Assembly (NCBI RefSeq): GCF_947501665.1
Contig: NZ_CANMWS010000038.1
Location: 1 to 41,339 of the forward strand
Direction of reading: 5' to 3'
From: an uncultured Shewanella sp.
GTDB lineage: Bacteria; Pseudomonadota; Gammaproteobacteria; Enterobacterales; Shewanellaceae
DNA length: 41,339 bases
The notes beneath the pieces were generated by a model. The model saw nothing but the letters and a program-made list of their open reading frames with translations. It was not told the origin of the DNA and searched no databases. The position numbers and the translations under genes are program-made. Positions 8,281 through 16,682 of the stretch are shown here, piece after piece; the stretch's first letter is position 1; the number at the start of each line of letters is the position of its first letter.

Positions 8281-10104
8281 ATGGAACAAGCACTTCTCGA
8301 TACTCCCCAAGATGAATTTTTATCTTGTCTTCAATCCGTTTTTGGTTATCGTGCCTTTAGAGAGGGGCAGCGAGATGTCGTAGAGCAGATCTGTAGCGGC
8401 CAAGATTGCTTAGTGATCATGCCAACGGGGGGAGGGAAAAGTTTATGCTATCAGCTACCGGCTTTACTTTTGCCTGGATTGACATTAGTGGTGTCCCCCT
8501 TAATTTCTTTAATGAAAGATCAAGTTGATAGCCTTACACAAATGGGAGTGGCCGCGGCTTATTTGAACTCTTCTCTACCTTGGGAAGAAAGTGCAAAAGT
8601 ACTGCAGCAAATGCACAATGGAGAATTGAAGCTACTTTATGTATCACCGGAGCGATTACTGCAAGGGCAGTTTATAGAGCGCTTGAAATCACTTTCTATT
8701 TCATTATTTGCTATTGATGAGGCTCACTGTATTTCTCAGTGGGGACACGACTTTAGACCAGAATATGCAGCATTAGGGAAATTGCGTGAGCATTTTGCTC
8801 ATGTTCCTATTATGGCATTGACGGCAACAGCGGATCAGGCGACACGTCATGATATTTGTCAGCGATTAACAATCACGCCGTATTCACTGTTAACCAGTTT
8901 TGATAGGCCTAACATTCGATATACCGTGGCGGAAAAACTCAGTGCTGCGAATCAATTGAGGCAGTTTATTGAACAGCAAAACGGTAACAGCGGGATTGTG
9001 TATTGCAGTAGTCGAAGGCGAGTCGATGAAGTGGCGGAGCGATTAACCTTGCAAGGCTTTAAAGCCGAAGCTTACCATGCTGGTAAAACCCAAGAAGAAA
9101 GAGCCGAGGTTCAAGATAAATTTCTGAAAGATCAGTTGGATATTGTGGTGGCAACGGTGGCTTTTGGTATGGGCATTAATAAGTCAAATGTCCGTTATGT
9201 GGTGCATTATGATATTCCTAAAAGCGTTGAAGCCTATTATCAAGAAACAGGACGAGCAGGACGAGATGGCCTAGATTCTGAAGCGTTACTTTTGTTTGAT
9301 CCTAATGATATTGGGCGCGTTCGGCATTTAATTGAGCAATCAGAGCCGGGGCCGCAACAGCAAGTGGAATTTCATAAACTGAATACCATGGCCGCTTTTG
9401 CTGAAGCGCAAACCTGCCGCAGGCAAGTGTTACTGCATTATTTTGATGAAAGTGCGCTTAAACCTTGTGGGAACTGTGATATTTGTCTCGATCCGCCAAA
9501 ACGTTACGATGGCATAGAAGATGCGCAAAAAGTATTGTCATGTATTTACCGTTTAAAGCAAGGCTTTGGAGTGAATCATCTGATTGATGTTTTACGTGGC
9601 TCAAAAGCAGCCAATGTGCTCGATAGAGGCCACAACAAATTATCCACTTGGGGAGTGGGTAAAGATAATAGTCATGAATATTGGCTGAGTGTAACGCGTC
9701 AATTGATCCATCTAGGACTCGCCAGTCAAGATATTACTCGAGGGTCGTCAGTGATCTTAAATCCATCTGCGAGAGCCGTATTAAAAGGAGACATTTCATT
9801 ACAATTGGCTGAGCCAAGAATGGTGTTACCTACGACGAGACGGCGAAGTACAGGGAGTAAAACTCGCCTGGATTATGATCGTAAACTTTTTGCTAAGTTA
9901 AAATTACTGCGCCGCTCATTGGCTGAAGAACTGGATGTACCTCCGTACTTGGTATTCAATGATGCAACCTTGGCGGAAATGGCGGCTATTTTGCCCACCA
10001 GTCCTGGTGAATTGTTGGCTGTTAATGGCGTGGGGGAGCGCAAACTAGAGCGCTTTGGGGGAGAGTTTTTAGATGAAATTACTCAGTATTTGACCCAATC
10101 GTAA
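8281..10104 (+). CDS. recQ: ATP-dependent DNA helicase RecQ
   Basis: RecQ is a 3'-5' DNA helicase acting in recombination and stalled fork processing. The 607 residues (609 in E. coli) show the full family layout: motif 0 (FGYRAFREGQ), Walker A (MPTGGGKS, residues 47-54), the DEAH box (FAIDEAHCISQWGHDFRPEY) including the aromatic-rich loop, motifs IV-VI (IVYCSSRRRVDEV, GMGINKSNVRYVVHYDIP, QETGRAGRDG), the four-cysteine zinc site (CRRQ...CGNCDIC), the winged helix, and an HRDC domain at the C-terminus (ELLAVNGVGERKLERFG). The ribosome binding site at the chosen ATG is weak. Confidence 0.97.
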   Translation: MEQALLDTPQDEFLSCLQSVFGYRAFREGQRDVVEQICSGQDCLVIMPTGGGKSLCYQLPALLLPGLTLVVSPLISLMKDQVDSLTQMGVAAAYLNSSLPWEESAKVLQQMHNGELKLLYVSPERLLQGQFIERLKSLSISLFAIDEAHCISQWGHDFRPEYAALGKLREHFAHVPIMALTATADQATRHDICQRLTITPYSLLTSFDRPNIRYTVAEKLSAANQLRQFIEQQNGNSGIVYCSSRRRVDEVAERLTLQGFKAEAYHAGKTQEERAEVQDKFLKDQLDIVVATVAFGMGINKSNVRYVVHYDIPKSVEAYYQETGRAGRDGLDSEALLLFDPNDIGRVRHLIEQSEPGPQQQVEFHKLNTMAAFAEAQTCRRQVLLHYFDESALKPCGNCDICLDPPKRYDGIEDAQKVLSCIYRLKQGFGVNHLIDVLRGSKAANVLDRGHNKLSTWGVGKDNSHEYWLSVTRQLIHLGLASQDITRGSSVILNPSARAVLKGDISLQLAEPRMVLPTTRRRSTGSKTRLDYDRKLFAKLKLLRRSLAEELDVPPYLVFNDATLAEMAAILPTSPGELLAVNGVGERKLERFGGEFLDEITQYLTQS

Positions 10105-10147
10105 GGGCGATTGAGCTTTGATGATGAGTTCTATAGCCCCTTGGACA

Positions 10148-11986
10148 TCAATTAGATTTGATTTTACTCAGTAAATTAATACTGGCGCGTTTTATCATCG
10201 ACTCCAAATTATCAAATTGTTGCATAGTACTGAGACCGATATGCACTTTGTGATTTTCTTGCCAAGGGCTGAGAAGATCGGTTAATTGCTGGATCACATT
10301 GAGTGCTCCTTTTTCTGAAGTATGAGGTAACATAATCAGTAATTGGTGATGATTGTGTTGAATGACTTTATCTTGTTCTCTTAAGAGTTGTTTTAATATG
10401 GTTGTTAGATTAGGTGCTTGTTGTTTGTGAATATGACTGGGGTTAAATAATAGCAAGGATAAAGGTGTATTATCTTGTTTACTAAGACTTAATATTTGTT
10501 CCATGACGGATAATGCCGTTAGGGATTTTTCTGGAGTCTGAATATTGGGTGCAATATAAGATGTTTTTGAAAAGTATTTATAGATTATTATCGGAAGCAG
10601 TATCAATAAAAGAATGACAGTGATGATATAGCCCGATTGAGGCAAGATGAAAGACGTTTTTAGGTATTTTATGGGTTGTGGTGTCTTACTGGCATTTAGT
10701 GCTTCTTGTCGGCTGACATCTGTTTTGAGTTGTAATAACCAAATACGTTTAATATAGTCATTTTCATTTTTTTGTGTCTCAAAGCGTTGTTCTTGATAGT
10801 AAAAAGCGCGTTCGAACTGGCCGTTTTCTGCATAATATTGACTCAGAACGCGGTAGGCCTGCTCGAGATCTTGGTAAAATTGATGTTGAATTCCCATATT
10901 AATGGTCTCTAACATCAATTTGATGCCTTCGCTTTTAATCCCTCGTGTGAGTTTTACTTGAGCTAGCAAACACTTAGCTCGCATGTTTTCAATGGTTTTA
11001 TGTCGTTTAGTAAAGGTTTTAATACTCAAATTGAGCAGTTGAGTGGCACTGTCAAAACGGCGAGTGTGAAAATCAATATACGCTATCTGGCTATAGGCAT
11101 AAGCAAGTTCTAATTCACTACCCAGCTCTGGTAATAATAGCCTTGCTTGTTTTAATGCACTTCTTTGTTTCTTTTCCTGTTTATTTTCAAGTGTAATTTT
11201 AGCCATGTCTAAGGCTAAATTAAGGGCTATTTTTCCGGTGACATGTGGGCTATTAAGCGCTTGAAGCATGAAGGCTTCTGCTTTTTCTGTCTGGCCTGTT
11301 TTTTGATGTAATTTAGCCATACTGGCATATAAATAGGCTTTGGGTGGCCAACTCCATGGATTGTGTTGCTGTTCTATTTCTGAGTAAAGATCTAATGCAA
11401 GTGTTAAATCATCCTTTGCGGGATCGAAATTCTCAATACGAGAATCAAGCCGACTTCGCAACCATAGACCGCTGATGAGTGCTTGGGGTTGCTCATCTTG
11501 TTGAGCTAAAGTGATGGCCGAATACAATAAGGGTAAGGCTAGCTGAATGTTATTGAGGTTGGCATAGGCTTCAGCCATGCATAGCATAAAATAAGGTTTT
11601 GCTTGCTCATGTTTAAGGCTTTTAATTTTGGTATCGCTTAATTTGGCTAAGTTTAATGCGGCTTCATTTTCCCCGACTTGTAAGTATGCATTGCATTTAA
11701 GCAAATTGATCCGCAATTGAACATTATCGGAGAGACTATTTTGGCTTAATTTTTTTTCTAAGTGTTCGACAGTTGCTAAGACTTGATTGGGATATTGATA
11801 TAGCAAGGTATTAAAGCGGTTGAGTGGCTCTTCAGGTTTATTATACAAGAAGGTATTGATGGTATGAATGATACGATCGGGTTCTGAAGATAAGGCACTA
11901 TTTCGAGTAGAGTTGATTTCTTCACTATTGATCTCTATGGGCATTAACCAACATATGAGACTGAACAAAATGTAACGAAAGTCCAT
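10148..11986 (-). CDS. Membrane protein with TPR-like periplasmic region and degenerate GGDEF-like domain
   Basis: The 612-residue product begins with a signal sequence (MDFRYILFSLICWLMPIEIN). Residues about 40-430 are helical repeats of TPR type (for example AKLHQKTGQTEKAEAFMLQA and YYAENGQFERAFYYQEQ). One transmembrane segment follows (about 453-472, YIITVILLLILLPIIIYKYF). The last 120 residues follow the GGDEF-domain pattern (PLSLLLFNPSHIHK; QLLIMLPHTSEKGALNVIQQ; VHIGLSTMQQF; a final helix with SLLSK-like spacing), but the signature position reads HNHHQ (residues 544-548), so cyclase activity is not expected. It is convergent with recQ. I read it as a sensor or scaffold with a dead cyclase domain; the ligand is unknown. 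Confidence 0.75.
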   Translation of the reverse strand: MDFRYILFSLICWLMPIEINSEEINSTRNSALSSEPDRIIHTINTFLYNKPEEPLNRFNTLLYQYPNQVLATVEHLEKKLSQNSLSDNVQLRINLLKCNAYLQVGENEAALNLAKLSDTKIKSLKHEQAKPYFMLCMAEAYANLNNIQLALPLLYSAITLAQQDEQPQALISGLWLRSRLDSRIENFDPAKDDLTLALDLYSEIEQQHNPWSWPPKAYLYASMAKLHQKTGQTEKAEAFMLQALNSPHVTGKIALNLALDMAKITLENKQEKKQRSALKQARLLLPELGSELELAYAYSQIAYIDFHTRRFDSATQLLNLSIKTFTKRHKTIENMRAKCLLAQVKLTRGIKSEGIKLMLETINMGIQHQFYQDLEQAYRVLSQYYAENGQFERAFYYQEQRFETQKNENDYIKRIWLLQLKTDVSRQEALNASKTPQPIKYLKTSFILPQSGYIITVILLLILLPIIIYKYFSKTSYIAPNIQTPEKSLTALSVMEQILSLSKQDNTPLSLLLFNPSHIHKQQAPNLTTILKQLLREQDKVIQHNHHQLLIMLPHTSEKGALNVIQQLTDLLSPWQENHKVHIGLSTMQQFDNLESMIKRASINLLSKIKSN

Positions 11987-12036
11987 TTTTATTATGCCCG
12001 CACTTATTTAATACTATTTATCGCTATTTGCTGCGA

Positions 12037-12073
12037 ATTATACTGACTTTTGCATAAAAAACGCATAAAAAAT
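12037..12073 (-). promoter_or_regulatory. Candidate promoter of the TPR/GGDEF-like gene, with tandem repeats
   Basis: On the minus strand a consensus TATAAT (12042-12037) lies 50 bases before the gene. The -35 area is made of two tandem 11-bp repeats (GCATAAAAAAC at 12052-12062 and GCATAAAAAAT at 12063-12073, plus-strand reading) and matches consensus poorly, so an activator may be needed. Confidence 0.4.
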
Positions 12074-12191
12074 AAGGTAATTCAAAATGAAGGGTTTTTA
12101 GTTGAATAAGCTTAAATTAAATTAGATTAAAATGTGAACGATGTTAATTAATGTGAGTGTATGTTTTAACGTTATTTTATGAGAGTTTTTA

Positions 12192-12208
12192 TTCTGGTAC
12201 GACCTGGT
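12192..12208. promoter_or_regulatory. FadR-like operator upstream of leu
   Basis: TTCTGGTACGACCTGGT matches the well-known E. coli fadBA FadR operator (as I recall it, ATCTGGTACGACCAGAT) at 14 of 17 positions, with the central CTGGTACGACC identical. It is about 70 bases before the expected leu transcription start. No binding is shown; it may be coincidental. Confidence 0.4.
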
Positions 12209-12228
12209 GGCTATGGAAAAAAATGCAG

Positions 12229-12257
12229 TTGACACCAGAGCGTGGACGGGTTAAAAA
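12229..12257 (+). promoter_or_regulatory. Promoter of the leu operon
   Basis: A perfect TTGACA (12229-12234) is followed after 17 bases by TAAAAA (12252-12257). Transcription would begin near 12264, about 70 bases before the leader peptide. Confidence 0.55.
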
Positions 12258-12332
12258 CTAGTTGTAGCGATAAATTTCGCCTTTAATAGTGTCTCGTTTT
12301 AAATATAGTTATCTAGGATTTTTGAATAAATA

Positions 12333-12401
12333 ATGATGAACCAGCGTAATGCACTCCTTAACCTCCTCCTCATTCTCGCAGTTATTGCGCGGAGGCGTTA
12401 G
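12333..12401 (+). CDS. leuL: leu operon leader peptide
   Basis: The 22-residue frame reads MMNQRNALLNLLLILAVIAR followed by two arginines and TAG. Six of its residues are leucine, five encoded by CTC and one by CTT, and three more are Ile or Val. It lies directly before a strong hairpin terminator and leuA, the layout of leucine attenuation in enterobacteria. It acts as a sensor of charged leucine tRNA, not as a protein. The start may be either of the two adjacent ATGs; AGGA lies about 14 bases upstream. Confidence 0.88.
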   Translation: MMNQRNALLNLLLILAVIARRR

Positions 12402-12468
12402 TGTTGCATCAATGCTAGATAGCATACCCAACATTCACAAACCCCGCGCTCTTAGTCGCGGGGTTTTT
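12365..12468 (+). promoter_or_regulatory. leu attenuator (competing RNA hairpins)
   Basis: Hairpin 1:2 pairs CCTCC (12365-12369) with GGAGG (12391-12395), with an inner CGCA / TGCG stem. GCGCGG (12387-12392) can instead pair with CCGCGC (12444-12449), which is part of the terminator's left arm. Leucine codons at 12354-12377 overlap the 1:2 left arm. A ribosome stalled there would free the antiterminator; normal translation would let the terminator form. A further hairpin ATGCTA / TAGCAT lies at 12412-12425. Confidence 0.75.
12440..12468 (+). terminator. Attenuator terminator before leuA
   Basis: AACCCCGCG and CGCGGGGTT form a nine-base-pair stem with an eight-base loop, followed by TTTTT. 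It lies 39 bases after the leader stop codon and 70 before leuA. Confidence 0.9.
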
Positions 12469-12537
12469 GCTATTTAAACGTGCTCAATTGATTGAGTGGC
12501 CGATAAATCGAATTAAGTTTTCGATGGAGAAATGAAA

Positions 12538-14106
12538 ATGTCTAACCAAGTGATGATATTTGACACCACATTGCGTGATGGTGAACAAGCTTTAGCGGCA
12601 AGTTTAACAGTAAAAGAGAAGCTGCAAATTGCGTTAGCACTTGAGCGTCTAGGCGTAGATGTGATGGAAGTGGGTTTTCCGGTTTCCTCGCCGGGGGATT
12701 TTCAGTCGGTACAAACGATTGCGCAAACAGTGAAAAATAGTCGAGTGTGTGCATTATCCCGTGCGCTAGAAAAAGACATTGATGCGGCGGCACAAGCATT
12801 ATCGGTGGCAGAACAGTTTAGGATCCATACCTTTATTTCAACCTCAACCATTCATGTTGAAAGCAAGCTAAAACGCTCTTTTGATCAAGTGTTAGAGATG
12901 GCTGTTGGCGCGGTGAAGTATGCACGTCGGTTTACTGACGATGTTGAGTTTTCTTGTGAAGATGCGGGCCGCACGCCAATTGATCACTTGTGCAGAATGG
13001 TTGAAGAAGCGATTAAAGCGGGAGCGCGAACCATTAATATTCCTGATACAGTTGGTTACACTTTACCCAGTGAATTTGGCAGTATTATTCAAACATTGTT
13101 TAATCGTGTGCCTAATATCGATCAAGCGGTGATCTCGGTTCATTGTCATGATGATTTAGGTTTATCTGTGGCTAATTCGATTACGGCAGTGCAGCATGGC
13201 GCACGTCAAATTGAATGTACTATCAACGGTATTGGTGAGCGGGCGGGTAATTGTTCTCTAGAAGAAATTGCCATGATCTTGGAGACGCGTAAGAGTGAGC
13301 TTGGTCTTGAGACAGGGATCAACGCGAAAGAAATTCATCGTACTTCAGCATTGGTGAGCAATTTATGTAACATGCCAGTGCAAGCTAATAAAGCGATTGT
13401 GGGATCGAATGCCTTTACGCATTCATCGGGGATCCATCAAGATGGTATGCTGAAATCGCAAAATACCTATGAAATTATGACACCTGAAAGTATTGGTTTA
13501 AATCGCAATAATTTGAATATGACATCACGTTCAGGTAGGCATGTTATTAAGCATCGTATGATGGAAATGGGTTATACGGATCAAGATTATGATCTGGATG
13601 TACTTTATGATGCATTTCTTGATTTAGCCGATAAAAAAGGCCAAGTGTTTGATTATGATCTTGAAGCATTGGTGTTTATTGAAGCGCAATCAGAACAAGA
13701 TGATTACTTTAACTTGCAAGCATTGGCAGTGCAGTCAGATTCGGTTGCTGGAAAGGCAAGTGCGACGGTGACATTAAATGTTGATGGGCAGGAAAAAACA
13801 CAAACGGCAACGGGAAATGGCCCTGTAGATGCGGCTTATCAAGCTATTTCTCAAGCCAGTGATTGTAAAATTGATATTACCAGTTATCAATTGAGCGCGA
13901 AAGGTGAGGGACAAAATGCCCTAGGCCAAGTCGATATCACCGCAAGCTACAATGAGCAACGGTTTCATGGTGTTGGATTGGCAACGGATGTGGTTGAAGC
14001 ATCGGTACAAGCGCTGATCCATGTGATGAACCTAGCGCGCAGAGCCGATAAAGTGGCTGATAATAAACAAAAAAGACAGCAGAGTCGTGATTTTACCACA
14101 GTATAA
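12538..14106 (+). CDS. leuA: 2-isopropylmalate synthase
   Basis: LeuA condenses acetyl-CoA with 2-oxoisovalerate, the first committed step of leucine synthesis. The 522-residue protein has the N-terminal catalytic barrel with FDTTLRDGEQA, the metal site SVHCHDDLGLSVAN, and NGIGERAGNCSLEE, then a linker and a C-terminal regulatory domain (about residues 390-510; GNGPVDAAYQAI, GLATDVVEASVQAL) where leucine normally binds to inhibit the enzyme. An ATG six bases earlier (12532) is only two bases from the GGAGA; the ATG at 12538 is eight bases away and begins MSNQ as in relatives, so it is preferred. First gene of leuABCD, controlled by the attenuator. Confidence 0.97.
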   Translation: MSNQVMIFDTTLRDGEQALAASLTVKEKLQIALALERLGVDVMEVGFPVSSPGDFQSVQTIAQTVKNSRVCALSRALEKDIDAAAQALSVAEQFRIHTFISTSTIHVESKLKRSFDQVLEMAVGAVKYARRFTDDVEFSCEDAGRTPIDHLCRMVEEAIKAGARTINIPDTVGYTLPSEFGSIIQTLFNRVPNIDQAVISVHCHDDLGLSVANSITAVQHGARQIECTINGIGERAGNCSLEEIAMILETRKSELGLETGINAKEIHRTSALVSNLCNMPVQANKAIVGSNAFTHSSGIHQDGMLKSQNTYEIMTPESIGLNRNNLNMTSRSGRHVIKHRMMEMGYTDQDYDLDVLYDAFLDLADKKGQVFDYDLEALVFIEAQSEQDDYFNLQALAVQSDSVAGKASATVTLNVDGQEKTQTATGNGPVDAAYQAISQASDCKIDITSYQLSAKGEGQNALGQVDITASYNEQRFHGVGLATDVVEASVQALIHVMNLARRADKVADNKQKRQQSRDFTTV

Positions 14107-14177
14107 ATGAAGCATGTTGTTAATAGAGTACGACAGACAAAGACCCTAAAATAGAGTAAGTGGAGCCGAGAAAGCGT

Positions 14178-15272
14178 ATGAGTTATCGAGTAGCAGTGTT
14201 GGCAGGAGATGGTATAGGTCCAGAAGTGATGGCTGAAGCACGTAAGGTGCTCAGTGCCGTGGAAGAGCGTTTCTCGCTTGCAATTGAATATACATCTTTT
14301 GATGTTGGAGGGGCTGCAATTGATAATCATGGTTGTCCACTTCCAGAGGCAACATTAAAAGGTTGTGAGGCTGCTGATGCGATTTTATTCGGCTCTGTAG
14401 GTGGCCCAAAATGGGAGCATTTACCCCCTAATTCTCAGCCTGAGCGAGGCGCATTATTACCACTGCGTGGACATTTTGAGCTGTTTTGTAATATTCGTCC
14501 TGCGAAGTTACATCAGGGCCTAGAGCATATGTCACCGCTGCGTAACGATATTTCAGAGAAAGGCTTTGACGTGCTTTGTGTACGCGAACTCACAGGCGGT
14601 ATTTACTTTGGTAAACCGAAAGGGCGTCAAGGTGAAGGTGAGAATGAAGAAGCATTTGATACCATGCGCTATAGCCGTAAGGAGATTGAGCGTATTGCGC
14701 ATATTGCTTTTGAAGCCGCCCAAGGGCGCCGCAAAAAAGTGACATCAGTTGACAAGGCAAACGTATTGGCTTGTTCGGTTTTGTGGCGTGAAGTTGTTGA
14801 AGAGGTGGCGACACAATACCCTGATGTTGAGCTGGAGCATATCTATATTGATAATGCGACAATGCAGCTTTTACGTCGACCCAATGAATTTGATGTCATG
14901 CTTTGTTCAAACTTATTTGGCGATATTATTTCTGATGAAGTGGCAATGTTAACGGGTTCGATGGGGTTACTGTCATCGGTGAGCATGAACAGTGAAGGCT
15001 TTGGCTTATATGAACCCGCAGGCGGTAGTGCCCCAGATATTGCAGGCCTTGGTATTGCGAACCCTGTTGCGCAAATCTTATCCGCAGCTTTGCTACTGCG
15101 TCACAGTTTAAAAGAGGAAGCTGCAGCCGCTGCGATTGAAGTCGCCGTTTCAAAAGCTTTACGTAATGGTTATTTAACTGGTGAGCTATTGGCTAGCGAT
15201 CTGCGGGATCAAGCTAAATCGACAAGTGAAATGGGCGATTATATTGCTCAAGCTGTAAAGGAAGGTGCGTAA
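14178..15272 (+). CDS. leuB: 3-isopropylmalate dehydrogenase
   Basis: LeuB oxidises and decarboxylates 3-isopropylmalate with NAD. The 364 residues contain the N-terminal VAVLAGDGIGPEVM, ELTGGIYFGKPKGR, the catalytic lysine region TSVDKANVLACSVLW, the metal-binding aspartates in LCSNLFGDIISDEVAML, and the NAD-binding EPAGGSAPDIAG. The frame opens at a GTG at 14160, but the ATG at 14178 (MSYRVAVL) is the family start. It follows leuA after 71 bases and its stop overlaps the leuC start by one base (TAATG). Confidence 0.97.
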   Translation: MSYRVAVLAGDGIGPEVMAEARKVLSAVEERFSLAIEYTSFDVGGAAIDNHGCPLPEATLKGCEAADAILFGSVGGPKWEHLPPNSQPERGALLPLRGHFELFCNIRPAKLHQGLEHMSPLRNDISEKGFDVLCVRELTGGIYFGKPKGRQGEGENEEAFDTMRYSRKEIERIAHIAFEAAQGRRKKVTSVDKANVLACSVLWREVVEEVATQYPDVELEHIYIDNATMQLLRRPNEFDVMLCSNLFGDIISDEVAMLTGSMGLLSSVSMNSEGFGLYEPAGGSAPDIAGLGIANPVAQILSAALLLRHSLKEEAAAAAIEVAVSKALRNGYLTGELLASDLRDQAKSTSEMGDYIAQAVKEGA

Positions 15273-16672
15273 TGGGTAAGACACTATATGAAAAAGTATG
15301 GGATAGCCATGTGGTCAGAGAGGTTGAGGGGCAAACTCCCATTCTCTATGTGGGGCGACATTTAGTTCACGAAGTGACTTCACCACAGGCATTTAGTGGT
15401 TTGCGAACGGCGGGTCGTCAACTCAGAGCACCGGAAAAAACCTTTGCTACTATGGATCACAATACGTCGACTCGCAGTGCAAGCTTAGATGCCTTAAGTC
15501 CAATGGCGCGTATTCAAGTGGATACGCTTAAGGAAAACTGTGAAGAGTTTGGTGTAAAACTATATGATATTACACACAAAAATCAAGGTATTGTACATGT
15601 GATGGGGCCAGAGTTAGGCATTACTGTGCCAGGTACAGTGATTGTTTGCGGTGATTCACATACCGCAACGCATGGCGCGTTTGGTGCACTAGCATTTGGT
15701 ATTGGCACCTCAGAAGTTGAGCATGTCATGGCCACACAAACGTTACGTCAAACGAAAGCTAAAACCATGAAAATCGAAGTTCGTGGTCAAGTGGCGGAAG
15801 GGATCACAGCAAAAGATATTGTGTTGGCGATTATCGGTAAAACAGGCATGGATGGCGGTACGGGTCATGTGGTTGAATTTTGTGGTGAAGCGATTCAAGC
15901 GCTCTCTATGGAAGGGCGTATGACTGTGTGTAATATGGCTATCGAAATGGGGGCTAAAGCCGGTATGATTGCACCGGATGACACGACTTTTGCTTATCTA
16001 AAAGGACGTGAGTTTGCCCCTAAAGGTGAAGCTTGGGAAGAGGCCATTAGTCACTGGAAAGAGCTTAAAACTGATGATGATGCCGTTTTTGATGCTGAAG
16101 TGCTCCTAGATGCGACAGAAATAGCACCACAGTTAACTTGGGGAACCAATCCTGGCCAAGTAGTGGCGATTGATAAACCTGTTCCTGCACCTGAAGATGA
16201 GCCCAACCCAACGGTGAGAGACAGTATTGAAAAAGCCTTAAATTATATTGATCTTAAGGCAGGAACAAACATGACGGATGTGAGCATTAATAAAGTCTTT
16301 ATTGGTTCTTGCACGAATTCTCGTATAGAAGATTTACGGGCTGCAGCAGTCCATGCTAAAGGACGTAAAGTGGCTGATGGTGTGACGGCAATCGTGGTAC
16401 CGGGTTCTGGATTGGTAAAAGAGCAAGCAGAAAAGGAAGGTTTAGATAAAATCTTTATTGACGCCGGTTTTGAATGGCGTTTACCTGGGTGCTCTATGTG
16501 CCTTGCAATGAACGATGATAGATTAGAAGTTGGTGATCGCTGCGCTTCGACGAGTAACCGTAATTTCGAAGGTCGTCAAGGGCGAGGCAGCCGTACACAT
16601 TTAGTCAGTCCTGCTATGGCATCTGCTGCAGCGGTAGCTGGGCATTTTGTTGATATTCGCTATCCATTTTAA
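15272..16672 (+). CDS. leuC: 3-isopropylmalate dehydratase large subunit
   Basis: LeuC and LeuD together isomerise 2- to 3-isopropylmalate. LeuC is the aconitase-like subunit with a 4Fe-4S cluster. The 466 residues match the family length; visible are DHNTSTR, VCGDSHTATHGAFGALAFGI, and the cluster cysteines in FIGSCTNSRIEDLRAAA and in LPGCSMCLAMNDD. The start overlaps the leuB stop (TAATG), pointing to coupled translation. leuD starts 10 bases later. Confidence 0.97.
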   Translation: MGKTLYEKVWDSHVVREVEGQTPILYVGRHLVHEVTSPQAFSGLRTAGRQLRAPEKTFATMDHNTSTRSASLDALSPMARIQVDTLKENCEEFGVKLYDITHKNQGIVHVMGPELGITVPGTVIVCGDSHTATHGAFGALAFGIGTSEVEHVMATQTLRQTKAKTMKIEVRGQVAEGITAKDIVLAIIGKTGMDGGTGHVVEFCGEAIQALSMEGRMTVCNMAIEMGAKAGMIAPDDTTFAYLKGREFAPKGEAWEEAISHWKELKTDDDAVFDAEVLLDATEIAPQLTWGTNPGQVVAIDKPVPAPEDEPNPTVRDSIEKALNYIDLKAGTNMTDVSINKVFIGSCTNSRIEDLRAAAVHAKGRKVADGVTAIVVPGSGLVKEQAEKEGLDKIFIDAGFEWRLPGCSMCLAMNDDRLEVGDRCASTSNRNFEGRQGRGSRTHLVSPAMASAAAVAGHFVDIRYPF

Positions 16673-16682
16673 GGGGAAAACC

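Larger units (their letters stand above)
11987..12332. other. Gene-free region between the TPR/GGDEF-like gene and the leu leader
   Basis: About 350 AT-rich bases with the divergent promoters. It holds the tandem repeats, a FadR-like site and the leu promoter, each listed separately, plus an inverted repeat CTGGTG / CACCAG (12204-12209 and 12233-12238). A 17-codon frame at 12179-12232 has no ribosome binding site and is not called. Confidence 0.6.

Noticed and set aside
12179..12232. 17-residue frame (MRVFILVRPGGYGKKCS) upstream of leu
   Set aside because: No ribosome binding site, and it lies before the predicted leu transcription start.
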